Source: Hyphomicrobiales bacterium | Lineage (GTDB): Bacteria > Pseudomonadota > Alphaproteobacteria > Rhizobiales > Rhizobiaceae | DNA: 64,000 bases | Assembly: GCA_900469615.1 (NCBI GenBank) | Contig: UBYA01000006.1 | Location: forward strand, 99,210-163,209 | Direction of reading: 5' to 3' | Shown here: piece by piece, positions 1 through 11,033 of the stretch | Numbering within the stretch: the stretch's first letter is position 1 | Layout of the letters: every line of letters begins with the position of its first letter | Translations under genes and position numbers: made by a program | Notes under the pieces: generated by a model | Database searches by the model: none | Told to the model about the DNA's origin: nothing | What the model saw: only the letters and a program-made list of their open reading frames with translations

Positions 1-1
1 T

Positions 2-1105
2 TTCACCGGAGAAGATTGTGCGGAGATACAGGTTCATGGCGGCAAGGCCGTGGTAAATGCCCTGCTGGATGAGCTTTCTTCGTTCGATCAGTGCCGTCTT
101 GCCGAGCATGGGGAATTTTCGCGCCGTGCGCTCGAGAACGGAAAAATGGATCTTGTCGAGGTGGAAGGGCTGGCTGATCTCATCAGCGCGGAAACCGAGA
201 TGCAGCGGCGGCTCGCTCTCGAGCATGCGGCGGGCGGTCTATCCGGGCTATATAATGCCTGGGCCGACAGATTGACCCGGGCGCGCGCCCTGATCGAGGC
301 AGAGCTGGATTTTGCCGACGAGGATGACGTTCCCGGTTCGGTATCGGAGATGGTCTGGGCTGATATGAAAAAGCTGGCGGCCGAGTTGACCGATCATCTT
401 GCGGGCGCGGACCTTGGCGAGATCATCCGGGACGGTTTGAAAGTGGTGATCGCCGGACCGCCGAACGCCGGTAAGTCCAGCCTCATGAATGCCTTGGCAA
501 AGCGCGAAGTGGCAATCGTGACGGATATCGCCGGAACGACGCGGGACGTTCTGCATGTCGATCTGAATATCGAGGGATTTGCCGTCAAGCTCTATGACAC
601 GGCAGGTTTGCGGGAAACGGATGAAGTCGTCGAACGGGAGGGAATAAGGCGTGCGCTCAGGACTGTTGCCGACGCCGATCTCGTTTTGTCGCTTGCCGAA
701 ATCGGAGGCAGCCCGCAACTGAATTTTCCCGGCTTTAGCGGCAAGGTTGCTACCGTCGGAACGAAAGCGGATCTTCACCGTGATGCGGATAACGGCATCT
801 ATGACGTGCGTATCTCGTCGACCACGGGTGCCGGCCTCACCGAATTGCATCACCTTCTCCGACAGGACCTGCAAGATCGCTCCGGGTCGCTATCTCTGGC
901 TCTGCCGAGCAGGATGCGGCATCGCACCTTGCTAAAGGAAAGTCTTGATGCGGTCTCGCTTGCACTTGCTGCTGTGGATATGGGTCTGGATATCAGGGCA
1001 GAACATTTGCGTCAGGCAGCAACCAGCCTTGGACGCATAACCGGGCGCGTCGATGTCGAGGATCTGCTCGATGTTATCTTCTCGGAATTCTGTATCGGCA
1101 AATGA
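2..1105 (+). CDS. mnmE: tRNA uridine-5-carboxymethylaminomethyl(34) synthesis GTPase MnmE (5'-partial)
   Basis: GTPase that works with MnmG to build the cmnm5 group on wobble U34 of certain tRNAs. The frame is open to the left window edge, so about 75 N-terminal residues are missing; the first visible residues ([14 protein letters not shown]) belong to the folate-binding N-terminal domain. The G domain shows GPPNAGKSS (G1), DIAGTTRD (G2), DTAG (G3) and TKAD in place of the usual NKxD (G4). The C-terminal CIGK carries the family's catalytic cysteine. The next gene, mnmG, encodes its partner. A parS site overlaps the stop codon. Confidence 0.97.
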   Translation, partial: FTGEDCAEIQVHGGKAVVNALLDELSSFDQCRLAEHGEFSRRALENGKMDLVEVEGLADLISAETEMQRRLALEHAAGGLSGLYNAWADRLTRARALIEAELDFADEDDVPGSVSEMVWADMKKLAAELTDHLAGADLGEIIRDGLKVVIAGPPNAGKSSLMNALAKREVAIVTDIAGTTRDVLHVDLNIEGFAVKLYDTAGLRETDEVVEREGIRRALRTVADADLVLSLAEIGGSPQLNFPGFSGKVATVGTKADLHRDADNGIYDVRISSTTGAGLTELHHLLRQDLQDRSGSLSLALPSRMRHRTLLKESLDAVSLALAAVDMGLDIRAEHLRQAATSLGRITGRVDVEDLLDVIFSEFCIGK

Positions 1106-1118
1106 TTCACGTGAAACA
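1103..1118. promoter_or_regulatory. parS: parS centromere site (one mismatch)
   Basis: TGATTCACGTGAAACA matches the 16-bp consensus TGTTTCACGTGAAACA at 15 positions. It begins on the TGA stop of mnmE, so the site overlaps the gene end. It is a likely ParB-binding site, with parA-parB 2.6 kb downstream. Confidence 0.85.
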
Positions 1119-1142
1119 GCGCCTCACTGGCATAGGCACGGA

Positions 1143-1158
1143 TGTTTCACGTGAAACC
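1143..1158. promoter_or_regulatory. parS: parS centromere site (one mismatch)
   Basis: TGTTTCACGTGAAACC differs from the parS consensus only at the last base. It lies in the mnmE-mnmG gap, 24 bp after the first site, so the two form a close pair. ParB clamps would be expected to load here. Confidence 0.9.
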
Positions 1159-1210
1159 TTCTTGACTCCTGAAATTGGTATGCCAAACAAGCGGCATGAC
1201 CGAGGACTTG

Positions 1211-3097
1211 ATGATGTTCGACAAGACATATGACGTGATCGTCGTGGGTGGTGGCCATGCGGGCAGCGAAGCCGCAGCGGCGGCCGCACGTTTGGGTGCA
1301 CGGACGGCAGTGGTAACGCATAAGCGCGATACCATCGGAGTCATGTCTTGCAATCCGGCAATCGGCGGCCTCGGCAAAGGGCATCTGGTGCGGGAGATCG
1401 ATGCGCTCGATGGCCTTATGGGGCGTGTCGCCGATGCAGGCGGTATTCAGTTCCGTATGCTCAACCGGAAAAAGGGCCCTGCAGTGCGCGGTCCGCGTAC
1501 GCAGGCGGATCGCAAGCTCTACCGCATCTCTATGCAGGCTGAAATTGACGCTATCGATAATCTAGACATTATCGAGGGCGATGCGTTCGATCTTGCTTTC
1601 GAACATGGCCGTGTGTCTGCTGTTGTCTTGAAGGACGGACGGACGATCCGATGCGGAGCAGCGGTTATAACAACCGGCACCTTCCTCCGCGGCTTGATCC
1701 ATATCGGCGACAAGAAGATTCCTGCGGGCCGGGTTGGTGAAGAACCATCGGTCGGCTTGTCGGCTACCCTGCTCCGCCATGGTCTCGCCCTTGGACGTTT
1801 AAAGACCGGAACCCCTGCCCGGCTCGACGGCACGACGATCGATTGGACCTCGGTGGGTCGGCAGGGTGCCGATGAGGATCCGACGCCGTTTTCCTTCATG
1901 ACCAACGCGATCGTGAATCCGCAGATCGAATGCGGCGTGACGCGAACGACGCCGAAAACACACAAGATCATCGCCGAAAATCTGAAGCGTTCAGCGATGT
2001 ATTCCGGCCAGATTGAAGGTGTCGGTCCGCGTTATTGCCCCTCGATCGAGGACAAGATCGTCAAATTTGGCGAGCGGGATGGGCATCAGATATTCCTGGA
2101 ACCGGAAGGCCTCGACGATACGACTGTCTATCCGAATGGCATATCGACCTCGCTTCCCGAGGATGTGCAGGAGGAATTCATCAAAACTATTCCGGGCCTG
2201 GAACGAGTCCGCATTCTTCAGCATGCCTATGCTATCGAATACGATCATGTCGATCCACGCGAGCTGAAGCTTTCGCTGGAGGTGGAGAAGATTCCTGGTC
2301 TCTTCCTGGCCGGCCAGATCAACGGTACGACCGGATACGAGGAAGCTGGCGCGCAGGGACTAGTTGCGGGGCTGAATGCGGCTCGCTTTGCTGCGGGCGG
2401 CGATGCGGTCGAGTTCAGTCGTACGGAATCCTATATCGGTGTGATGATCGATGATCTAACCTCGCGTGGGGTTGCGGAGCCCTACCGCATGTTTACCTCG
2501 CGTGCGGAATATCGTCTGTCGTTGCGCGCCGACAATGCGGATGTGCGTTTGACGCCGGTTGGTCTCGCCATCGGTTGCGTGAACGTCGATCGTGCCGCGC
2601 GCTTCGCACGTTATCTGACGAAGCTCGACGAGGCGCGGGCTCGCCTGAAGGGCTTGAGCATCACGCCGAATGAGGCGGATAAGGCTGGAATACATTTGAA
2701 CAAGGACGGCCAGCGACGCTCCGCTTACGAGCTTCTGTCTCATCCGGATCAGTCCGTCGAGAGCCTGTCACGGCTTTGGCCGGAGCTGAGGTCTATTGAG
2801 CGCGGAGTCGTCGAGGCTGTCGAAATCGAAGCCGCGTATGCAGTCTATATGGATCGGCAGACGTCGGATATCGTTCGGGTTCGGAAAGAGGAAGAGCGCA
2901 CCATTCCGGCCAGTTTTGACTTCACCACTCTCTCTGGCTTGTCGAACGAGCTGAAACAGAAGCTGAGTACGGCGAAGCCGAAGAATATTGCGCAGGCATC
3001 GCGCATCGATGGAATGACGCCGGCGGCGATCTCCTTATTGCTGGCCCATCTCAGGAAGATGGGAGACAACCAGGATGAGCAGAGATTGGTTTCGTGA
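1211..3097 (+). CDS. mnmG: tRNA uridine-5-carboxymethylaminomethyl(34) synthesis enzyme MnmG
   Basis: FAD-dependent partner of MnmE in U34 modification. The N-terminus has the dinucleotide-binding motif [12 protein letters not shown]. Family motifs follow: [38 protein letters not shown], and the FAD-contacting [10 protein letters not shown]. The product is 628 aa, usual for the family. I chose ATG 1211 because CGAGGA at 1201-1206 is a well-placed ribosome site; ATG 1214 and ATG 1196 are alternatives, and the frame is open back to a GTG at 1175. The stop overlaps a possible GTG start of rsmG, which suggests co-transcription. Confidence 0.96.
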   Translation: MMFDKTYDVIVVGGGHAGSEAAAAAARLGARTAVVTHKRDTIGVMSCNPAIGGLGKGHLVREIDALDGLMGRVADAGGIQFRMLNRKKGPAVRGPRTQADRKLYRISMQAEIDAIDNLDIIEGDAFDLAFEHGRVSAVVLKDGRTIRCGAAVITTGTFLRGLIHIGDKKIPAGRVGEEPSVGLSATLLRHGLALGRLKTGTPARLDGTTIDWTSVGRQGADEDPTPFSFMTNAIVNPQIECGVTRTTPKTHKIIAENLKRSAMYSGQIEGVGPRYCPSIEDKIVKFGERDGHQIFLEPEGLDDTTVYPNGISTSLPEDVQEEFIKTIPGLERVRILQHAYAIEYDHVDPRELKLSLEVEKIPGLFLAGQINGTTGYEEAGAQGLVAGLNAARFAAGGDAVEFSRTESYIGVMIDDLTSRGVAEPYRMFTSRAEYRLSLRADNADVRLTPVGLAIGCVNVDRAARFARYLTKLDEARARLKGLSITPNEADKAGIHLNKDGQRRSAYELLSHPDQSVESLSRLWPELRSIERGVVEAVEIEAAYAVYMDRQTSDIVRVRKEEERTIPASFDFTTLSGLSNELKQKLSTAKPKNIAQASRIDGMTPAAISLLLAHLRKMGDNQDEQRLVS

Positions 3098-3123
3098 CGG
3101 CACAAGGTTTGAGAGTCCAGGCT

Positions 3124-3741
3124 ATGGAATTGAACGGTGTGCGTGTTTCACGTGAAACACAGGGGCGACTGGAACATTTCGCACAGCTCTTCCAGAAATG
3201 GGCGAAGACGATCAATCTGGTCGCGCCTTCCACCATCGATGATCTCTGGCGTCGCCATATTGCCGATAGCGCCCAGATTTTTCAGCTCCGCCCTTTGACG
3301 AATCATTGGGTCGATCTCGGCAGCGGCGGCGGGTTTCCAGGCGTTATAACGGCAATTCTGTTGGCGGAACGCGGGGCCGGCCATGTCGATTTGGTGGAAA
3401 GCAATCAGAAAAAGGCGGCGTTTCTACGTGTCTGCCTGCGAGAATGCGAGGCTCGTGGCGCGGTCCACGCTGCTCGAATCGAAGATGCACCTGCAATCAT
3501 CCAGAATTGTGACGTGATTTCAGCTCGTGCTCTGGCTGAACTCGAGGTGCTGCTGGATTACGCAGCGCCTTGGCGCGACCGCAATGAAAATCTGCGCCTT
3601 CTGCTGCATAAAGGCCGGGATTATGAACGCGAGCTGGAGAAAGCCCGTGGTCGTTGGGAATTCGATCTGGTAAAACATCAGAGCGTCGTCGAGCGAGATT
3701 CCGTTATTCTGGAGCTGAGCAGCCTTCGACGCCTGATTTAA
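3124..3741 (+). CDS. rsmG: 16S rRNA (guanine(527)-N(7))-methyltransferase RsmG
   Basis: SAM-dependent methyltransferase of G527 in the 530 loop of 16S rRNA (formerly GidB). The SAM-binding motif [13 protein letters not shown] is clear, followed by [14 protein letters not shown] and the conserved [12 protein letters not shown] 3124 gives 205 aa, the normal size, beginning [16 protein letters not shown] at 3094, overlapping the mnmG stop, would add ten residues and cannot be excluded. Residues VSRET are encoded by a perfect parS site, so the coding sequence and the centromere element constrain each other. Confidence 0.95.
   Translation: MELNGVRVSRETQGRLEHFAQLFQKWAKTINLVAPSTIDDLWRRHIADSAQIFQLRPLTNHWVDLGSGGGFPGVITAILLAERGAGHVDLVESNQKKAAFLRVCLRECEARGAVHAARIEDAPAIIQNCDVISARALAELEVLLDYAAPWRDRNENLRLLLHKGRDYERELEKARGRWEFDLVKHQSVVERDSVILELSSLRRLI
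3144..3159. promoter_or_regulatory. parS: parS centromere site (perfect) inside rsmG
   Basis: TGTTTCACGTGAAACA is a perfect match to the 16-bp parS palindrome. It sits within the first codons of rsmG and 0.6 kb before parA. Confidence 0.95.
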
Positions 3742-3753
3742 CCATAGTTGGAT

Positions 3754-4560
<807 letters not shown>

Positions 4561-4591
4561 CAGTATATTTGTTCCAGAGTGAGTATCGGCG

Positions 4592-5476
4592 ATGAATGAT
4601 GATCTTTCGAAGCGGCGTCTCGGACGCGGACTGGCGGCACTCATCGGAGAGATGGATCAGCCGACGCCGGTAGATACGGGACGACCCGCCGTCAATCCCG
4701 ACCGTCTCGTGCCGATCGAGTTCATCAGCCGTAATCCACGAAACCCGCGCCGCTATTTCGATGAGACGGAGCTGCATGATCTGGCCAGCTCCATTCGCCA
4801 GCACGGGATCGTACAACCGGTCGTCGTCCGCACGATCGCGAGCGATCGATATGAAATCATAGCCGGCGAACGACGTTGGCGTGCCGCACAACTTGCCGGT
4901 CTGATCGAGATTCCCGTCATCGTTCGCGATGTCGATGACAAGACGGCGCTCGAAATTGCCATCGTCGAAAACGTGCAGCGCGCCGACCTCAATCCATTGG
5001 AAGAGGCGCTCGGCTACGAACAGCTGATTGCCGAGCACGGTTACACCCAGAACGACCTTGGCGAGATTATCGGCAAAAGCCGTAGCCATGTCGCCAACTC
5101 CTTGCGTTTGTTGAAGCTTCCCGATCCGGTTCGCGATATGCTTGCCGCCGGCAGCCTTTCCGCCGGCCATGCGCGCGCTCTGGTTTCGACGTCGGATCCG
5201 ACGACGCTGGCGCGCACGGTCGTTTCCAAGGGAATGTCCGTACGCGATGCCGAGCGGCTGGCGCAGAACGATATCAAGGCCCAGAACGATCCTCGCCCGG
5301 CCGGCATTCGCAGGGATGAAAAGGATTCCGATACGCTGGCGCTTGAGCGCACCCTGTCGGATACACTCGGGCTCGACGTTTCGATCAATCATCGCGGCAA
5401 TGGCGGCCAGGTGAAGATAAGCTATAAGACGCTTGAGCAGCTGGAGGAGATTTGCCGGCTGCTGGAACGGCGCTAG
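4592..5476 (+). CDS. parB: Chromosome partitioning protein ParB
   Basis: parS-binding CTPase clamp. The N-terminal RLGRGLAALIGE is the ParA-stimulating segment typical of chromosomal ParB. The CTP-binding motif GERRWR is at residues 92-97. The helix-turn-helix (YTQNDLGEIIGKSRSHVANS) is at roughly residues 150-170, and a dimerisation domain lies at the C-terminus. The product is 294 aa, normal for the family. Its likely targets are the parS sites in this window. It ends the mnmE-to-parB run; a repeat-derived inverted repeat follows before convergent holA. Confidence 0.97.
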   Translation: MNDDLSKRRLGRGLAALIGEMDQPTPVDTGRPAVNPDRLVPIEFISRNPRNPRRYFDETELHDLASSIRQHGIVQPVVVRTIASDRYEIIAGERRWRAAQLAGLIEIPVIVRDVDDKTALEIAIVENVQRADLNPLEEALGYEQLIAEHGYTQNDLGEIIGKSRSHVANSLRLLKLPDPVRDMLAAGSLSAGHARALVSTSDPTTLARTVVSKGMSVRDAERLAQNDIKAQNDPRPAGIRRDEKDSDTLALERTLSDTLGLDVSINHRGNGGQVKISYKTLEQLEEICRLLERR

Positions 5477-5491
5477 GGCAGGTCCGCATTT

Positions 5492-5546
5492 CACGGAATC
5501 GTTCTATCTCTTTGTTTTTTAAACAATTCCGTGCGGAAAAACCGTC
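5492..5546. repeat. Truncated copy of a dispersed palindromic repeat between parB and holA
   Basis: CACGGAAT at 5492-5499 is inverted as ATTCCGTG at 5526-5533. The spacer has a T-rich run (TTTGTTTTTT) and the right side continues CGGAAAAACCG. It resembles the copies at 18694-18774 and 52936-52970. The hairpin and T-run might assist termination of the convergent genes. Confidence 0.5.
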
Positions 5547-5649
5547 GTAAGATTTCCGGATTTAGTCTAGGACGCTTTGCGTTGATTTCGTCGCGCGAGG
5601 CGCTGGATCCGGCGCGGTGTCAATCGCCGGCGGCCTATTTTCGTGAAAC

Positions 5650-6687
5650 TCAGCCCTTGCGGGCTGACTGCAATGTGGTGGACAGCAAGGTCTGCGTCGC
5701 GATGGTGTCCTCAAGGCTGGCGCGCTGGCGGGTCTGAAGAATGGCAGCTTGCAGCCTGTTCATCTCGCGCGCAATCGCAGGTGCTGTCCAGCTTCTTAGT
5801 GCCTGCTCGATGACGGGCTTGCGCCGGAAATGCAGGTGACGCCCGAGTGTCTGCATGACCTGAGCCGGCGCCAGCCGTTTTTCATCCATCTCCGCCCGCA
5901 TGGTATCGAGCATCTGAAATTGCCTCAGGCAACCCTGCAGAACGAGAAACATCGGCGTCTTCGATGCGGCGATCTTTTGCATGGCATGAAGGAAGGCTTC
6001 GGAATCGCCTTTCAGGATCGCATCGACGGCGTCATCCGAGGAAATGGCGCTGGCATCGCCGATGATTTCCAGAACGTGCTGTTCCTCGATCGTGTCCTGG
6101 CCGCGGCAGTAAAGTGCCAGCTTGCGTATTTCGTTGCGCGATGCGATGCGATCCCCGCCAAGAAGCTCCAGCAATGCCTGGCGGGCGGCGGGGGCAATTC
6201 GCAGTCCTTCATTTGCCAGCTCGGTATCTATCAGGCTGTTGAGAGCCCTGACATCGTCGGCATAGCAGGGAATGGTTGCCACGGAACGGGCCGGCTCCGC
6301 GGCCTTGCGCAGGCCGGAGCCTTTCTTGAGATCGCCGGCTTCGATAATGACGAAGCTGGCATCCGGGGGATTGCCGGCAATGATCTGCAGCGAATCGATC
6401 AGCGCTTTTTCGTTGGCGGCGCCGCGAATCCAGACGAGCTTTTCGCCGCCGAACAGACCGATGGCATTCACCTCGTCGAGCAGGCGACCGGCATCGTTCT
6501 GCAAGTCCGCAACATCGAGTTTGATGAGGGAAAAGGCGTCGGTAAGGTCAACTCCGGTTTTCGCGGCGATCTGCGCGGCGCGCTCGGAAACAAGGCCGCG
6601 ATCGGGGCCATAGATCACGAAGATCCGATAGTTTCGCGCGGCATTTTGGAGGAATCCGTCGAATTCGTGGGACTTGATTTCCGCCAT
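5650..6687 (-). CDS. holA: DNA polymerase III subunit delta
   Basis: Clamp-loader delta subunit that opens the sliding clamp. The N-terminal FVIYGPDRGLVSERAAQI resembles the family's AAA+-like first domain. A central segment with LLGGDRIASRNEIRKLALY is the diagnostic conserved stretch. The C-terminal collar-domain helices follow. The product is 345 aa, typical. It is the third gene of a leftward leuS-lptE-holA operon, 13 bp after lptE. Confidence 0.93.
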   Translation of the reverse strand: MAEIKSHEFDGFLQNAARNYRIFVIYGPDRGLVSERAAQIAAKTGVDLTDAFSLIKLDVADLQNDAGRLLDEVNAIGLFGGEKLVWIRGAANEKALIDSLQIIAGNPPDASFVIIEAGDLKKGSGLRKAAEPARSVATIPCYADDVRALNSLIDTELANEGLRIAPAARQALLELLGGDRIASRNEIRKLALYCRGQDTIEEQHVLEIIGDASAISSDDAVDAILKGDSEAFLHAMQKIAASKTPMFLVLQGCLRQFQMLDTMRAEMDEKRLAPAQVMQTLGRHLHFRRKPVIEQALRSWTAPAIAREMNRLQAAILQTRQRASLEDTIATQTLLSTTLQSARKG

Positions 6688-6700
6688 GCCGCACTCGTGC

Positions 6701-7222
6701 TCAGCGGCTGAGCGCCGCTGCGATATCGGCAGCGATCATCTCGGCGACTTCGCGGGCTGCACGGTCTTCGGAATCGCGGATCGCGCGCTGCTTGGCGAAT
6801 TCCTGGGTCGGGAAGTCGACGAGCGAGGTGACTGCGCGGCTGCCGGACTTGATGACCTTGCCCGTACCGATTTCCTTCAGCGTGAAGGAGGCCGTTACGG
6901 TCGTACGGCCCGCCCCGGACGTATCCGAAGATGGGAGATAGAGCACGCCGCCGGTGCCGGAGGTAACGCTCAGGTCGACATTGTACTTCGGCGTCTTCGT
7001 TTCGCCCGCACCGCGCCCCGCGATGAAGATCAGCTGGTTGCGGACCTCCTGGCTGACGCGCGAGCCGGCGTCGGAGAAGGAAACTTCCGACAACTTCTGC
7101 GTTACGCCCGTGCTGACGGCATAGAGCGGCCGAACCTGGCAAGCGGACAGAAGCCCTGCAACGGCCACAAGAGACGCAACACCGGCAATGCGGGCGAACT
7201 TGAAAAGATTATCAGACGACAA
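6701..7222 (-). CDS. lptE: LPS assembly lipoprotein LptE
   Basis: Outer-membrane lipoprotein that plugs LptD for LPS insertion. The N-terminus is a lipoprotein signal with lipobox LLSAC (cysteine at about residue 28). The mature part keeps QVRPLYAV, then a beta-rich body, and ends with an R-rich helix ([17 protein letters not shown]). The only good start is TTG 7222, which overlaps the leuS stop by 11 nt and suggests translational coupling. The call rests on context and lipobox as well as sequence, since this family is poorly conserved. Confidence 0.85.
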   Translation of the reverse strand: MSSDNLFKFARIAGVASLVAVAGLLSACQVRPLYAVSTGVTQKLSEVSFSDAGSRVSQEVRNQLIFIAGRGAGETKTPKYNVDLSVTSGTGGVLYLPSSDTSGAGRTTVTASFTLKEIGTGKVIKSGSRAVTSLVDFPTQEFAKQRAIRDSEDRAAREVAEMIAADIAAALSR

Positions 7223-9842
7223 TGTTTACGATCCTCTGTGGAACGACGATGATCTTCTTTGGCGCCTGACCATTCAATGCGCTGTTGACGGCATCCAGGG
7301 CGAGCACGGCCTGCTGCACGGCATTCTGATCTGCATCGCGCGCGATTGTCAATTCGGCGCGCTTCTTGCCGTTGATCTGGACGGGGTAGACGATCTCGTT
7401 CTCGACAACGAGCGCCTCGTCATAGGCTGGCCACCGGCTGGTGGCAATCATATGGGTGTTGCCGAGCGCGGCGGAGCATTCTTCGGCCAGATGCGGCGTG
7501 ATCGGCGCGACCAGGGCAATCAGGATTTCCACCGCTTCGCGAACGGCCGAGCGATAGACGGCATCGGCCTGACCGGCGGCCACCTTGGCAAGCGGCGCCG
7601 CCAGTGCGTTCACGAATTCATAGATGCGGGCCACTGCCTTGTTGAAGGCGAGCTTGTCGTAGTCGCCCTGCACTGCTTTCAGCGTGCGATGCGCGATCTG
7701 CGAAATCGCCAGCGCCTCACCTTCCTTAGCCGGAGTCGATTCGACCGACCTCAGGGCCTCGGCGGCTTCGGAGACGAGGCGCCACATGCGCTGGGTGAAA
7801 CGATGCGCGCCTTCGACACCGGCCTCCGACCAGATGACGTCGCGATCGGGCGGCGAATCGGAGAGAACGAAGAAGCGGGCCGTATCGGCGCCGTAGGAGG
7901 CGATGATGTCATCGGGATCGACGACGTTCTTCTTCGATTTCGACATCTTTTCGATCGAGCCGATGGTGATGTCCTCGCCATTCGACAGCAGGGCGGCACG
8001 GCGCTGACCGTCCACTTCCTCGATCTTGATATCGGCGGGCGACACCCATTCGCGCGTCAGGCCATTGCCGCGGCTATAGGTCTCGTGCACCACCATGCCC
8101 TGCGTGAACAGGCCCTTGAAGGGCTCCTTCACGTCGAGGTGGCCGGTTTCGCGCATGGCGCGGGTAAAGAAGCGAGAATAGAGCAGATGCAGGATCGCAT
8201 GCTCGATGCCGCCGATATACTGGTCGACCGGCAGCCAGTGGTTGGCGGCTGCCTTGTCCGTCGGCTGGTTTTCCCACGGTGCGGTGAAGCGGGCGAAATA
8301 CCAGCTGGAATCGACGAATGTATCCATCGTATCCGTCTCGCGGCGCGCATCCTTGCCGCATTGCGGGCAGGCGACATGCCGCCAGCTGGCGTGCCGGTCG
8401 AGGGGATTGCCGGGCTGGTCGAAAGTGACATCGTCGGGCAGCCTGACCGGCAGATCCTTCTTCGGCACCGGCAGCACGCCGCAATCGTCGCAATGGATGA
8501 CCGGGATCGGGCAGCCCCAGTAGCGCTGGCGGGAAATGCCCCAGTCGCGCAGGCGGAAATTCACCTTGCGCTCGGCCTGCGGCACATTGCCGAGGCTGGT
8601 GGCGGAAAGCTTCGTTGCGACCGTTTCGAAGGCTTCCTCGGTGCTCATGCCGTCGAGGAAGCGCGAGTTGATCATCACGCCATCGCCGTCATAGGCAACG
8701 TCGCCGACGGCGAAGCTTGCGGCATCGCCATCTTTCGGCATGACGACCGGCACGACCGGCAGGCCGTATTTGCGGGCGAAATCCAGGTCGCGCTGGTCGC
8801 CGGACGGGCAACCGAAGATGGCGCCCGTGCCATAGTCCATCAATACGAAATTGGCGATGTAGACCGGCAGTTCCCAGGACGGATCGAAGGGATGGCGGAC
8901 CCGGATGCCGGTATCCATGCCCTTCTTCTCGGCGGTTTCGAGCGCGGCCAGCGAGGTGCCGGCGCGGCGGCACTCCTCGCAGAAGGCTTCGATGGCCGGG
9001 TCTTTGGCGGCTGCTTCCTTGGCCAGCGGATGGTCGGCCGAGATCGCCAGGAAAGAGGCGCCGAACAGCGTGTCGGGCCGTGTCGTATAGACGCTGATCT
9101 CACGATCGCTGTTCGGCGCGGTTTCGGCGACGATTTCCCAGCGGACGGTCAGGCCTTCGGAGCGGCCGATCCAGTTCTTCTGCATCAGCCGCACTTTTTC
9201 CGGCCAATGATCGAGCGTGTCCAGGGCGTCCAGCAGTTCCTGGCTGAATTCGGTGATCTTGAAGAACCATTGCGTCAGCTCGCGCTGTTCCACGAGCGCG
9301 CCGGAGCGCCAGCCGCGGCCGTCGATGACCTGCTCGTTGGCGAGAACGGTGTTGTCGACCGGGTCCCAGTTGACCTTGGATTTCTTGCGATAGACCAGGC
9401 CCTTCTCCATCATGTCGATGAAGAGCATCTGCTGGCGGTGATAGTAATCGACGTCGCAGGTTGCGAATTCGCGGCTCCAGTCGAGCGACAGGCCCATGGC
9501 CTTCAGCTGCGTGCGCATCGAGGCGATGTTCTGGTAGGTCCATTCCTTCGGATGCACCTTGTTGTCGCGCGCGGCGTTTTCCGCCGGCATGCCGAAGGCG
9601 TCCCAGCCCATCGGATGCAACACGTTATAGCCGCGGGCGCGCTTGTAGCGGGCAACGACATCGCCCATGGCGTAGTTGCGCACATGGCCCATATGGATGC
9701 GGCCCGACGGATAGGGAAACATCTCCAGAACGTAATATTTCTCACGCGGATCCGCGTTGTCTGTCACGAAGACCTTTTCTTCGTTCCATTTTTCCTGCCA
9801 GCGGGGCTCGGCATCGCGCGGGTTATAACGTTCGGTCGTCAT
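7212..9842 (-). CDS. leuS: Leucine--tRNA ligase
   Basis: Class I aminoacyl-tRNA synthetase that charges tRNA-Leu. The HIGH motif is HMGH at residues 50-53 within [21 protein letters not shown] is near residue 632. The CP1 editing domain and a Cys-rich insertion ([15 protein letters not shown]) lie between. The product is 876 aa, normal for a bacterial LeuRS. It is first in the leftward operon with lptE and holA. Confidence 0.98.
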   Translation of the reverse strand: MTTERYNPRDAEPRWQEKWNEEKVFVTDNADPREKYYVLEMFPYPSGRIHMGHVRNYAMGDVVARYKRARGYNVLHPMGWDAFGMPAENAARDNKVHPKEWTYQNIASMRTQLKAMGLSLDWSREFATCDVDYYHRQQMLFIDMMEKGLVYRKKSKVNWDPVDNTVLANEQVIDGRGWRSGALVEQRELTQWFFKITEFSQELLDALDTLDHWPEKVRLMQKNWIGRSEGLTVRWEIVAETAPNSDREISVYTTRPDTLFGASFLAISADHPLAKEAAAKDPAIEAFCEECRRAGTSLAALETAEKKGMDTGIRVRHPFDPSWELPVYIANFVLMDYGTGAIFGCPSGDQRDLDFARKYGLPVVPVVMPKDGDAASFAVGDVAYDGDGVMINSRFLDGMSTEEAFETVATKLSATSLGNVPQAERKVNFRLRDWGISRQRYWGCPIPVIHCDDCGVLPVPKKDLPVRLPDDVTFDQPGNPLDRHASWRHVACPQCGKDARRETDTMDTFVDSSWYFARFTAPWENQPTDKAAANHWLPVDQYIGGIEHAILHLLYSRFFTRAMRETGHLDVKEPFKGLFTQGMVVHETYSRGNGLTREWVSPADIKIEEVDGQRRAALLSNGEDITIGSIEKMSKSKKNVVDPDDIIASYGADTARFFVLSDSPPDRDVIWSEAGVEGAHRFTQRMWRLVSEAAEALRSVESTPAKEGEALAISQIAHRTLKAVQGDYDKLAFNKAVARIYEFVNALAAPLAKVAAGQADAVYRSAVREAVEILIALVAPITPHLAEECSAALGNTHMIATSRWPAYDEALVVENEIVYPVQINGKKRAELTIARDADQNAVQQAVLALDAVNSALNGQAPKKIIVVPQRIVNIVV

Positions 9843-10043
9843 CTGATCTTGTATTCCAGAAAATCATGGGGAGTCAGGCGTGACCTTCATCACGAAACCA
9901 CCCAAGCGTCAAGTTTGGCGGTTGCAGCAAGTGCTTTATCTTGCAAAGCAAAGCCGGATTCTGGCGCATTTCGCCCTTGGCAAAGCCTGCCCGCCTCATT
10001 ACTGCAAGGGGTTGAGAGCAAGCGAACATATCGAGGCGAAAAG

Positions 10044-10703
10044 ATGGAACTTCAAGAGCGCCTGAACGAAGTCCGTTCCCATATCGCGACGGCCGAGCGC
10101 CAGGCCGGCCGGCCTGATGGAGCCGTGCGGCTCGTTGCCGTTTCCAAGACCTTCGACGCCGATCAGATCCGCCCGGCGATTTCGGCCGGCCAGCGGGTGT
10201 TCGGCGAAAACCGCGTGCAGGAAAGCCAGGGCAAGTGGCCGGAGCTGAAGGCTGAAACGCCCGGAATCGAGCTGCACCTGATCGGGCCGCTGCAATCGAA
10301 CAAGGCGGCGGATGCCGTGGCGTTGTTCGACGTCATCGAAACCATCGACCGGGAAAAGATCGCGCGCGCCGTCGCCGATGAAATGAAGCGGCAGGGCAAG
10401 AGGTTGCAGCTCTACGTGCAGGTCAATACCGGGCTGGAGCCGCAAAAGGCCGGGATCGCGCCGGACGATACCGTCGCTTTCGTCGAGCTGTGCCGGAAGG
10501 AGCTCGGGCTTTCGATCGACGGCCTGATGTGCATTCCGCCGGCCGAGGAAAATCCGGGGCCGCATTTCGCGCTGCTCGCCAAGCTTGCCGGAGAGGCGGG
10601 TGTCGAAAAGCTCTCCATGGGCATGTCGAGCGACTATGAAACCGCCATCGCCTTTGGCGCGACAAGCGTCCGCGTCGGCTCGGCGATTTTCGGCGCGCGG
10701 TAA
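10044..10703 (+). CDS. YggS family pyridoxal phosphate homeostasis protein
   Basis: PLP-binding alanine-racemase-fold protein that buffers vitamin B6. It shows LVAVSKTF with the PLP lysine at residue 35, then FGENRVQE, HLIGPLQSNK, VNTGLEPQKAG and LSMGMSSDYETAI, all family signatures. The product is 219 aa from ATG 10044, with GAGG at 10033-10036 as ribosome site. The same frame is open far upstream across the antisense of leuS, but that part is a shadow. It stands alone, with a repeat-rich gap after it. Confidence 0.95.
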   Translation: MELQERLNEVRSHIATAERQAGRPDGAVRLVAVSKTFDADQIRPAISAGQRVFGENRVQESQGKWPELKAETPGIELHLIGPLQSNKAADAVALFDVIETIDREKIARAVADEMKRQGKRLQLYVQVNTGLEPQKAGIAPDDTVAFVELCRKELGLSIDGLMCIPPAEENPGPHFALLAKLAGEAGVEKLSMGMSSDYETAIAFGATSVRVGSAIFGAR

Positions 10704-10762
10704 ACTAAATCAAAAACGAAAGCATTGCCGTACGAGTCAGGCTGAGATGTGTGATCATCCAT

Positions 10763-10962
10763 CATCCGCCCTCGTGGTTCGAGGCTCCGGCCCCTTCGGC
10801 AAGCTCGGGAGCCTGCGCACCTCACCATGAGGGCTAACCGTCTGCGCAAGACGGCACACTGAACTGTGCCTGATGTGGTGGGAAGAGGCTCTACGCGGCG
10901 GTGCTAGATCCATCTTCACCCTGAGGGAGGCTGCAAGCCGAAGCCTCGAAGGGTGAGGATAG
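10763..10962. repeat. Two palindromic intergenic repeat units downstream of yggS
   Basis: The gap 10704-11033 has no gene. Unit one (10763-10834) begins ATCCGCCCTCGTGGTTCGAG and ends CTCACCATGAGGGCT. Unit two (10913-10962) begins ATCTTCACCCTGAGG and ends CCTCGAAGGGTGAGGAT. Unit one matches 35928-35980 in reverse orientation at both ends, with a divergent middle. I see no transposase. Confidence 0.7.
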
Positions 10963-10978
10963 CCCCGTGTCTCCCGAC

Positions 10979-11006
10979 AAAAAAAGCCCCGGTTTTTCAC
11001 CGGGGC
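10979..11006 (-). terminator. Rho-independent terminator of trcR
   Basis: GCCCCGG at 10986-10992 pairs with CCGGGGC at 11000-11006 around a 7-nt loop. On the minus strand the stem is followed by seven T. It lies 27 bp after the trcR stop. Confidence 0.9.
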
Positions 11007-11033
11007 TTCGCAAAGCTTCGATAAGATCGGATC

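Noticed and set aside
7188..10043. Long open frame on the plus strand antisense to leuS that runs in frame into yggS
   Set aside because: It is a mirror of leuS codon bias in GC-rich DNA; the translation is His/Arg/Gly-rich and has no domain logic, whereas leuS on the other strand has all synthetase motifs. yggS starts at 10044 with its own ribosome site.
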